Shown: positions 57,552 to 64,000 of the stretch, in pieces | How positions within the stretch are numbered: position 1 is the first letter of the stretch | How the letters are laid out: every line of letters starts with the position of its first letter | Origin: Gymnodinialimonas ulvae | Lineage (GTDB): Bacteria; Pseudomonadota; Alphaproteobacteria; Rhodobacterales; Rhodobacteraceae | Direction: 5' to 3' | Assembly (NCBI RefSeq): GCF_037543845.1 | Contig: NZ_JBBIFX010000001.1 | Location: 1,736,001 to 1,800,000, forward strand | DNA: 64,000 bases | Notes under the pieces: model-generated | The model's input: only the letters and a program-made list of their open reading frames with translations | What the model was told of the DNA's origin: nothing | Database searches by the model: none | Translations under genes and position numbers: made by a program

Positions 57552-58731
57552 CGCGCGACAGGGCCTGGATTTTCTGACGGGTTACGGCCTCTATCGCATA
57601 GGCCGCGGCCCCTTTGGCCCACATCAGATCGCCCCAATTGTGCAGCCGGATCTCCGGCAAGGGCGCATCGACCTGCACCACACTGGACTTGACCCAGTTG
57701 CGCAGCCGTTCGGCGTCGAACACATCGAGCGAGGCCTGTTGACCGGACAGGATCAACAGCTTTGGATCGAAGATGTTGATGATGTTTACAAGCCCCATGG
57801 CCAGCATCCGGCCCGCGCGTTCGAAAATGCGTTGCGCGGTGGGATCACCGGATTTGGCGTGTGCGTAAAGGGTGGCGACGCTGTCGTGGGGGATGTCTTG
57901 CCCGTAGACGGCGGCCTCGCGCAACAAGGCATAATCGCCGACATAGGCTTCGAGGCAGCCGCGTTGACCACAGCGGCAGAGCGCGCCTTCGAGTTGCACC
58001 TTGGTGTGGGCCAGTTCCGCGCCGCAACCGCGTTCGCCGCGGTAGATCTTGTTGTCCAGCACGATGCCCATCCCGACACCCTGTTCGATGGTGATGACGA
58101 TGAAATCGGTCTCCCCCTGCCCTTCGCCGAAATGCTGTTCGGCCTTGGCCACGAGGTTGGCGTCATTGTCGACGAAGACCGGCATCGGAAGCGTCTTGGC
58201 CAGCACCGCGCCAAGCTCGACGTTGCGCGGTTTGAGGCTGGGGGACCAATAGACGAAGTTGCGTTCGGCATCGATCAGGCCTGCCATGCCGAGGCCAAGG
58301 CCCGCAACCTCATCGACACCGCGGCCAATGGTCTCGCAGGCACTTTGCAGCACATCGCGCACGAGGACGGCCAATTCGCCTGGCTCCATCCGGCCGTTGG
58401 GAAGCGGGTGGGAGAACTCGCCAACGGTCTCCCCCACGAAGTCGAGCAAGACGATGGTGGCCTTGGCATCGGCAATTTTCATTCCCGCAATCAGGAAGGC
58501 GGTGCCGCGCACGCCAAGGGCCACACGCGGGCGGCCCCGCTTGGCCCCACCCGGGATCGGGTCAGGATGCAACTCGTCGATGAGACCGGCAGACAGCAAT
58601 TCGGACGTGATGGCGGTCACGGTCGCGGGGCTGATCGAGGTGCGTTGGGCGATGTCGATCCGGGCGATCTGACCCGCGTTACGAATCGCCTCGAACACCT
58701 GGTGCCGGCCGCTTTCCCTCTGGTCCAACAT
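57541..58731 (-). CDS. xylR: ROK-family transcriptional regulator (XylR type)
   Basis: 396 residues. Winged helix RHQVFEAIRNAGQIARIDIAQRTSISPATVTAITSELLSAGLI at the N-terminus. Then a ROK sugar-kinase fold with GLGLGMAGLIDAERN and VFVDNDANLVAKAEQ (ATP-type loop), the Zn-binding CRCGQRGCLEAY, and EQGVGMGIVLDNKIYRGERGCGAELAH. Divergent from xylF, so it probably represses xylFHG until xylose binds. ATG 58731 chosen; GTG 58740 is an alternative. GGAGG lies upstream of both. Confidence 0.9.
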   Translation of the reverse strand: MLDQRESGRHQVFEAIRNAGQIARIDIAQRTSISPATVTAITSELLSAGLIDELHPDPIPGGAKRGRPRVALGVRGTAFLIAGMKIADAKATIVLLDFVGETVGEFSHPLPNGRMEPGELAVLVRDVLQSACETIGRGVDEVAGLGLGMAGLIDAERNFVYWSPSLKPRNVELGAVLAKTLPMPVFVDNDANLVAKAEQHFGEGQGETDFIVITIEQGVGMGIVLDNKIYRGERGCGAELAHTKVQLEGALCRCGQRGCLEAYVGDYALLREAAVYGQDIPHDSVATLYAHAKSGDPTAQRIFERAGRMLAMGLVNIINIFDPKLLILSGQQASLDVFDAERLRNWVKSSVVQVDAPLPEIRLHNWGDLMWAKGAAAYAIEAVTRQKIQALSRDAA

Positions 58732-58840
58732 GGTGAACACATCCTCCGCTTCCGCCGTCTGATCCGATTTAGAGTGCCCGCGTATTTCCGTGGCTTCTAA
58801 AGGGCAATCTCCTTAGGCAACGATAGGCAGGATATTTAAT

Positions 58841-58867
58841 TTGTGCCACGAAAAAAATATGGTACAA
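58841..58867. promoter_or_regulatory. Candidate XylR (ROK) operator upstream of xylF
   Basis: TTGTGCCA (58841-58848), an 11 bp A-rich spacer and TGGTACAA (58860-58867); seven of eight arm positions pair. Centre is 83 bp before the xylF start and 123 bp from the regulator start, in a shared divergent region. Confidence 0.55.
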
Positions 58868-58936
58868 CTCCCGGTAGCGCATGGCCCGTCAGGGCGAACG
58901 CCAAAAAGGCCAGCGCAAAACACATGGGAGGATTAC

Positions 58937-59965
58937 ATGACTATCAAATCATTCGTGGCCGCTGGTGCCATGTCGCTGATGGCGACCACCGCGATATTCG
59001 CACAAGACATCACCGTTGGCGTGAGCTGGTCAAATTTCCAGGAAGAGCGCTGGCAGACGGACGAGGCGGCCATGGTTGCAGCGCTGGAAAGCGCGGGCGC
59101 GGGCTACCTTTCGGCGGACGCGCAATCCTCGGCCTCGCGGCAGCTTTCGGATGTGGAAAGCCTGATCGCGCAGGGTGTTGATGCCCTGATCATCCTGGCG
59201 CAAGACGCCGCTGCGATCGGACCCGCCGTACAGCTGGCCGCCGACGAAGGTATTCCGGTTGTCGCCTATGACCGCCTGATCGAGGACGATCGCGCGTTCT
59301 ACCTGACGTTCGACAACGTCGAAGTGGGCCGGATGCAGGCACGTGAAGTCTTCGCCGCACAGCCCGAAGGCAACTACGTCATGATCATGGGCTCGCCCAC
59401 CGACCCGAACGCAGACTTCCTGCGCGGCGGTCAGGACGAGATCCTGGCAGACGCCGTTGCAAGTGGCGCGATCACCATCGTGGGTGAGGCCTATACCGAT
59501 GGCTGGCTGCCCGCCAACGCACAGCGCAACATGGAGCAGATCCTGACCGCGGTGGACAACGAAGTGGACGCAGTCGTTGCCTCCAACGACGGCACGGCCG
59601 GTGGTGTTGTCGCGGCGCTCGCGGCACAGGGCATGGACGGGATCCCGGTGTCGGGTCAGGACGGCGATCATGCCGCGCTGAACCGCGTTGCACTCGGCAC
59701 GCAGACGGTTTCCGTCTGGAAAGATGCCCGCGATCTGGGTGCAGCAGCGGCAGAGATTGCCGTGGCTCTGGCCGGTGGCAGCGCGATGGGTGACATCGAC
59801 GGCGCGCAGGAATGGACCTCGCCCGGCGGCACCACGATGACCGCCATGTTCCTGGAGCCGGTGCCGATCACCGCCGACAACCTCACCACGGTGGTCGATG
59901 CAGGCTGGATCGAGCAGGACGCGCTTTGCCAAGGCGTCACGGACGGCCCGGCACCTTGTAACTGA
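58937..59965 (+). CDS. xylF: D-xylose ABC transporter substrate-binding protein
   Basis: 342 residues. Signal peptide MTIKSFVAAGAMSLMATTAIFAQ, then a periplasmic sugar-binding fold of type I: DITVGVSWSNFQEERWQTDEAAMVAALESAGAGYLSADAQSSASRQLSDVESLIAQGVDALIILAQD, VVAYDRLIEDDRAFYLTFDNVEVG and DAVVASNDGTAGGVVAALAAQGMDGIPVSGQDGD. FNVEVGRMQA and the NDGTAGG region are diagnostic for XylF. GGGAGG 6 bp upstream fixes the start. Confidence 0.94.
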   Translation: MTIKSFVAAGAMSLMATTAIFAQDITVGVSWSNFQEERWQTDEAAMVAALESAGAGYLSADAQSSASRQLSDVESLIAQGVDALIILAQDAAAIGPAVQLAADEGIPVVAYDRLIEDDRAFYLTFDNVEVGRMQAREVFAAQPEGNYVMIMGSPTDPNADFLRGGQDEILADAVASGAITIVGEAYTDGWLPANAQRNMEQILTAVDNEVDAVVASNDGTAGGVVAALAAQGMDGIPVSGQDGDHAALNRVALGTQTVSVWKDARDLGAAAAEIAVALAGGSAMGDIDGAQEWTSPGGTTMTAMFLEPVPITADNLTTVVDAGWIEQDALCQGVTDGPAPCN

Positions 59966-59992
59966 TCCTCCCGATTGGTGCTAAACTGAACG

Positions 59993-60030
59993 GGCGCCCC
60001 ATCTCGGCAGGGGTGGGGCGCCTTTCTTTT
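59993..60030 (+). terminator. Strong hairpin terminator between xylF and xylH
   Basis: GGCGCCCCA-N12-TGGGGCGCC followed by TTTCTTTT, 28 bp after xylF. Looks like a partial intrinsic terminator that keeps membrane-component expression below the binding protein. Confidence 0.85.
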
Positions 60031-60059
60031 GCGACAGAATTCGACCGTCGGAGCCGTCC

Positions 60060-61355
60060 ATGAGCGATACGACCAACCTGTCCCCGCCCGCTGCGGAGAC
60101 GTCCTTCATCAAGAAATTGGGGTTGGACACACGCCTTCTCGGCATGGTGGCCGCCTTCATCGTCTTATGCTTGCTGTTCAATCTGATCACGGATGGTCGG
60201 TTCCTGACGCCGCGCAACATCTTCAACCTGACGATCCAGACGGTCTCGGTTGCGATCATGGCCTGCGGCATGGTCTTCGTGATCGTCAATCGACACATCG
60301 ACCTGTCGGTGGGTGCGCTTCTGGCGACCTGTTCGGCGGTCATGGCAATGACGCAAACGGTGATCCTGCCCGAGATGCTCGGCTTCGGCCTGAACCATCC
60401 GGCGACCTGGATCATCACGATCCTCGTAGGCATTGTAACCGGCGCGCTCATCGGGGCCTTTCAGGGTTGGCTGGTGGGTTATCTGGGGATCCCGGCGTTC
60501 ATCGTGACGCTTGGCGGTTTCCTGGTCTGGCGCAACGTGGCGTGGTTCCTGACCAATGGCGCGACGATCGGGCCACTGGATGGGACGTTCCTGATCTTCG
60601 GGGGCACCAACGGCACGCTCGGCGCCAGCTTGTCCTGGGCGGTGGGGATCGTCCTAGCCGTGGCCGCCGTGGCCGCGATGTGGGCCGGTCGGCGCGCCAA
60701 GTTGCGACATGGCTTCGAAGTCAAGCCGGTTTGGGCCGAGGGCTGGATGTCAGGCCTGGCGGCGGCGGCGATCCTCGGGTTCATCGCGATCCTGAATGCC
60801 TACCAGATCCCGACCCGCCGCTTGGAGCGCATGTTCGAAGCACAAGGCGAGGTGATGCCCGAAGGCTTCACACAGGCCTATGGTTTGCCGATATCGGTCT
60901 TCATCCTGATCGCAGTCGCCATCGTGATGACGTTGATTGCCCGCCGCACCCGATTGGGGCGCTACATCTTTGCAACCGGTGGCAACCCCGACGCGGCAGA
61001 ATTGTCGGGGATCAACACGCGGCTTTTGACGGTCAAGATTTTCGCCATCATGGGGATTCTGTGCGCCATCTCGGCGGTCGTTGCCTCGGCACGGTTGGCC
61101 AACCACACCAATGACATCGGCACGCTCGACGAATTGCGCGTCATCGCCGCGGCGGTGATCGGCGGCACGGCTTTGGCGGGTGGCGCGGGGACGATCTATG
61201 GCGCGATCCTTGGTGCGCTGATCATGCAGAGCCTGCAATCGGGCATGGCGATGGTGGGCATGCCGACACCGTATCAGAACATCGTTGTGGGCGTTGTCCT
61301 TGTGCTCGCGGTGTTGATCGACACGATTTACCGCAAACGCCTGGGAGCGCGCTGA
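60060..61355 (+). CDS. xylH: D-xylose ABC transporter permease
   Basis: 431 residues, about ten to eleven membrane segments. LVNRHIDLSVG-type motif (VIVNRHIDLSVGALLATCSAVMA), GALIGAFQGWLVGYLGIPAFIVTLGGFLVWRN and a large cytoplasmic loop RRAKLRHGFEVKPVWAEGW between segments near residues 205-235. The loop RRTRLGRYIFATGGNPDAAELSGIN contacts the ATPase. It resembles XylH (about 390 in E. coli). Two bases separate it from xylG. Confidence 0.93.
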   Translation: MSDTTNLSPPAAETSFIKKLGLDTRLLGMVAAFIVLCLLFNLITDGRFLTPRNIFNLTIQTVSVAIMACGMVFVIVNRHIDLSVGALLATCSAVMAMTQTVILPEMLGFGLNHPATWIITILVGIVTGALIGAFQGWLVGYLGIPAFIVTLGGFLVWRNVAWFLTNGATIGPLDGTFLIFGGTNGTLGASLSWAVGIVLAVAAVAAMWAGRRAKLRHGFEVKPVWAEGWMSGLAAAAILGFIAILNAYQIPTRRLERMFEAQGEVMPEGFTQAYGLPISVFILIAVAIVMTLIARRTRLGRYIFATGGNPDAAELSGINTRLLTVKIFAIMGILCAISAVVASARLANHTNDIGTLDELRVIAAAVIGGTALAGGAGTIYGAILGALIMQSLQSGMAMVGMPTPYQNIVVGVVLVLAVLIDTIYRKRLGAR

Positions 61356-61356
61356 G

Positions 61357-62118
61357 ATGACCACACCCCTCGTCGAAATGCGCAACATGTCGATCTCGTT
61401 CGGGGGCGTGCGCGCCGTCGATGATGTCAGCGTCGACCTTCATCCCGGCGAAGTCGTGGGGCTACTGGGCCACAATGGGGCCGGGAAATCCACGCTGATC
61501 AAGATGCTGTCGGGGGCCTATGCACCCGATGCGGGCGAGATCTACATCGACGGCGAGCGCGCCACGATCACCAACCCGCGTGAGGCGCGGTCCTACAATG
61601 TCGAGACGATCTACCAGACGCTGGCACTGGCCGATAACCTTGATGCGGCGGCAAACCTGTTTCTGGGACGCGAGTTAACCACCCCGTTGGGGCTTGTCGA
61701 TGACGATGCCATGGAGGCCGAGACGCGCAAGATCATGGGGCGTCTGAACCCGAACTTCCAAAAGTTCAGCGCGCCGGTCTCGGCCCTGTCCGGTGGGCAG
61801 AGGCAATCGGTGGCGATTGCGCGGGCGGTCTATTTCAACGCGCGTATCCTGATCATGGACGAGCCGACCGCAGCCCTTGGCCCGCAGGAGACGCAAATGG
61901 TGGCCGAGCTGATCCAGCAGTTGAAATCGGAAGGCATTGGCATCTTCCTGATCGACCATGATGTGCATCAGGTGTTGAACCTTTGCGATCGGGCGAGTGT
62001 CATGAAAAACGGCAAACTGGTGGGGACGGTCAATACCAAGGACGTGACCGATGACGACCTGCTGAGCATGATCATCCTTGGCAAGTCACCAGAGGCGAAA
62101 GCGCAAGCAAACGCCTGA
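61357..62118 (+). CDS. xylG: Sugar ABC transporter ATP-binding protein, single-domain XylG type
   Basis: 253 residues, one ABC domain only: Walker A GHNGAGKS (38-45), Q-loop-like YQTLALADN, signature LSGGQRQSVAIARA, Walker B ILIMDEPTAALG and switch His in IDHDVHQVLN. E. coli XylG has two fused ABC domains (about 510), so this one must act as a homodimer. The single-domain sugar ATPase is common in Rhodobacteraceae and Rhizobiales (family knowledge), so it is not a truncation. Confidence 0.93.
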   Translation: MTTPLVEMRNMSISFGGVRAVDDVSVDLHPGEVVGLLGHNGAGKSTLIKMLSGAYAPDAGEIYIDGERATITNPREARSYNVETIYQTLALADNLDAAANLFLGRELTTPLGLVDDDAMEAETRKIMGRLNPNFQKFSAPVSALSGGQRQSVAIARAVYFNARILIMDEPTAALGPQETQMVAELIQQLKSEGIGIFLIDHDVHQVLNLCDRASVMKNGKLVGTVNTKDVTDDDLLSMIILGKSPEAKAQANA

Positions 62119-62138
62119 ACGCGCGATGGCGATGATAG

Positions 62139-62167
62139 AGGGCCGCGTGCGAGGTGCAGGCGGCCCT
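62139..62167 (+). terminator. Probable terminator after xylG
   Basis: AGGGCCGC-N13-GCGGCCCT stem, 20 bp past the xylG stop, followed by TTGGGTT. The loop is long and the T-run weak, but the position is right; it may also serve the minus-strand MORN gene. Confidence 0.6.
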
Positions 62168-62205
62168 TTGGGTTCGCGTGATCCGGGAGGCGCGCGGCGC
62201 GCGCG

Positions 62206-63732
62206 TTACTCGGTGGCTGGCGCCTCTTCCGTTTCGGCGGCCTCTGCCGGCGCTTCTGCATCAGCCGTGCCTTCGCCCGGACCGACCTCGCCGGTGTCAG
62301 GATCGGCGGCAACGGCTGGCGCATTGGCGTCGTTGGGCAAGCCGTTTTCCCACTCCGTCTCAAGCACTTCGCCGGTCGCATACGTCATGGTACCCGCCCC
62401 CTGACGGCGGCCGTTGACGAAGGTGCCGGTATAAACATCGCCGTTGGAATAGGTTGCCGTGCCGGTGCCGTTGATCTCCCCGTCGTCCCATTGGCCCTCA
62501 TAGATGAAGCCGTCGGGCATGGTCAGGCGCCCCTGCCCTTCGCGCTGCCCGGCCTCGAATGTGCCCTCATAAACCGTACCATCGGCATAGGTCGCGACGC
62601 CTTCGCCGTGGCGCAGACCCTCTTCCCACTGGCCCTGGTAGCGGTAGCCGTCGGGGTGGGACATCGTACCTTGGCCGTGCTGGCGGGCGTTGAGGAAGTT
62701 GCCCTCGTAGACCAAACCATTGGCATAGCGCGCCACGCCAGAGCCCTGGATCACGCCGTCGACCCATTCGCCGGTGTAGCTTGAGCCGTTCGGATAGGTG
62801 ATGGTGCCGGTGCCATGCGCAAGGTCATTGCGGAAAGTGCCCTCGTAGACCGAGCCGTCGGGATAGGTCACTTGACCCTCGCCCTGGATCGAGCCATCGG
62901 CCCAGGTGCCCACGTAGACGTAGCCGTCAACGCCGGTGAAGGTGCCCTGACCGTGGCGGCGGTCATTGGCGAAATCGCCCTCATAGACGTCGCCATTTTC
63001 GTAGGTGACCCGCCCCTGCCCCTGCCGCTGGCCGTTGACGAGAGCGCCGACATAAACGTCGCCGTTAGGCTGCGTCAGCGTGCCGGTGCCGTTGATTTGG
63101 CCCTCGGCCCACTCGCCCTCGTAAATCACGCCATCGGCCATTTCCAACCGTCCGATGCCCGAGCGTACGCCACCCTCAAACTCGCCCGAATACGTCGCGC
63201 CATCGGGATAGGTGATCGCGCCGGTGCCTTGTTTCAGCCCGTCGATCCATTCGCCTTCATAGCGATACCCGTTGGGGCCGGTCATGGTGCCGGTGCCATG
63301 GTGCAGCGCGTTGCGGAATTGGCCAGTATAGGTCACGCCGTTGGAATAAACCGCGGTGCCGCTGCCTTCGATCCGGCCTTCGACCCATTGTCCTTCGTAG
63401 GTGGAGCCGTCAGCGAAGGTGATCATCCCCTCGCCCTGCGGACGTCCAGCGACGAAATTGCCGACGTAGACGGATTGATCGGGAAAGGTTGCCGTGCCCG
63501 CGCCGCGAATTTCGCCGTCCACCCAGGTGCCGGTATAGGTGTAGCCGTTGGGCAGGCGGTAGGTGCCGGTGCCGTGTTGCACACCGTTGCGGAACTCGCC
63601 CTCGTAGATACCACCGTTGTCGTATTGCTGAATATCGGTGGTGGTCTCGCCGGTGGCCTGCGTGCCCGTATCCTGAGCCTGCGCCGCGCCGGTCAGGGCC
63701 ACCAGTGCCGCTGCCAAGATTGCCTGTTTCAT
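62206..63732 (-). CDS. Exported MORN-repeat protein (18 repeats)
   Basis: 508 residues. Signal peptide MKQAILAAALVALTGAAQAQ, a short Thr-rich linker (DTGTQATGETTTDIQQ), then eighteen 23-residue MORN units of the form YxGxFxxGxxxGxGxxxxxxG from about residue 45 to 455. A truncated unit (VLETEW) and an acidic, Ala/Glu-rich, probably disordered tail follow. Exported, so periplasmic, surface or outer-membrane. MORN proteins commonly bind membranes or act as scaffolds; the job here is unknown. Start fixed by the signal peptide and GGGAGGG upstream. Confidence 0.93.
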   Translation of the reverse strand: MKQAILAAALVALTGAAQAQDTGTQATGETTTDIQQYDNGGIYEGEFRNGVQHGTGTYRLPNGYTYTGTWVDGEIRGAGTATFPDQSVYVGNFVAGRPQGEGMITFADGSTYEGQWVEGRIEGSGTAVYSNGVTYTGQFRNALHHGTGTMTGPNGYRYEGEWIDGLKQGTGAITYPDGATYSGEFEGGVRSGIGRLEMADGVIYEGEWAEGQINGTGTLTQPNGDVYVGALVNGQRQGQGRVTYENGDVYEGDFANDRRHGQGTFTGVDGYVYVGTWADGSIQGEGQVTYPDGSVYEGTFRNDLAHGTGTITYPNGSSYTGEWVDGVIQGSGVARYANGLVYEGNFLNARQHGQGTMSHPDGYRYQGQWEEGLRHGEGVATYADGTVYEGTFEAGQREGQGRLTMPDGFIYEGQWDDGEINGTGTATYSNGDVYTGTFVNGRRQGAGTMTYATGEVLETEWENGLPNDANAPAVAADPDTGEVGPGEGTADAEAPAEAAETEEAPATE

Positions 63733-63892
63733 TCCTGCACCCTCCCTTGATCGGAGATGTTCGTTTTCGACAGCAAAGCTAGGGGAGGCAGCCCCTCGTG
63801 GCAACGGCTTTAACCTTTCGCATCGGCAGGTTGGCGCTTGGCCTCGGGCACAGAGTTGTTATGTCAGGGGCTGAAGGGCTCTGGAGGGTGCG

Positions 63893-64000
63893 ATGGCCGA
63901 TACATTCCGTTTGTGCATGGCGCAGTTGAATGCCACCGTTGGCGACCTTGCGGGGAATGCGGAAAAGGCCTTCGCGGCCTGGCAAGAGGCCAAGGCGGAT
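63893..64000 (+). CDS. nadE: Glutamine-dependent NAD+ synthase, N-terminal start (runs off window)
   Basis: 36 residues visible: MADTFRLCMAQLNATVGDLA then GNAEKAFAAWQEAKAD. This is the start of a nitrilase-type glutaminase domain as in two-domain NAD+ synthases (AQLNxTVGDLxGN is characteristic). GGAGGG precedes the ATG. The synthase domain and catalytic triad lie beyond the edge, so identity is probable only. Confidence 0.8.
   Translation, partial: MADTFRLCMAQLNATVGDLAGNAEKAFAAWQEAKAD

Noticed and set aside
61357..62118. XylG as a truncated gene, because E. coli XylG is twice as long
   Set aside because: All ATPase motifs are present in one domain and single-domain sugar ATPases are normal in this group; no leftover second domain follows.

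Overview
The window is a 64 kb chromosomal stretch from a high-GC alphaproteobacterium. Gene content and order point to the Rhodobacteraceae (marine Roseobacter-type): CarD regulator, 7Fe ferredoxin, S4 protein and SUV3-like helicase in a row, cobT/cobS divergent, lgt-MidA-pgeF, and an Lrp regulator divergent from trxB. I saw no rRNA or tRNA gene, CRISPR array, integrase or transposase. Genes are densely packed, with many 4-11 bp start/stop overlaps. The species assignment is inference from gene content, not from a marker gene.

Layout. 1-3.6 kb: an acyl-CoA synthetase fragment, a lipoprotein, moaA with two small downstream genes, and a secreted staphylococcal-nuclease-like protein. 3.9-14.0 kb: a divergent peptide-type ABC transport and catabolism locus. 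The rightward arm has the binding protein, a small four-Cys secreted protein and two permeases. The leftward arm has a double ATPase, an ArgE-like deacylase, an FAD amino-acid oxidase and an M20 amidohydrolase. 14.0-34.8 kb: mostly housekeeping (xseA, purD, lyxose isomerase, CPA2 antiporter, cobT/cobS, carD, fdxA, helicase, Lol exporter, KAS III, thymidine kinase). 35.0-36.2 kb: a winged-helix/alpha-beta-hydrolase gene broken by one in-frame TGA. 36.9-43.5 kb: hydroxyacid dehydrogenase, csaA, proC, a YbjN protein, ubiK-like, lgt, MidA-like, pgeF and a 43-residue small protein.

43.6-50.7 kb is a sulfation-flavoured block. It has a TPR-sulfotransferase, Lrp and trxB, a second sulfotransferase and, divergent from it, a gene in which a winged-helix regulator is fused in frame to sulfate adenylyltransferase and APS kinase (PAPS synthesis). 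Two identical-class palindromes (GTTCA-N4-TGAAC) sit in the shared promoter region. This is the most novel-looking locus in the window. A MarR/sulfatase pair follows.

53.2-62.1 kb is a D-xylose locus: xylulokinase, a di-haem peroxidase, an FG-GAP/UnbV protein, a ROK repressor (XylR type) and a XylFHG transporter, with an operator-like inverted repeat upstream of xylF and a hairpin terminator between xylF and xylH. The window ends with an exported protein of eighteen MORN repeats and the start of a glutamine-dependent NAD+ synthase gene.
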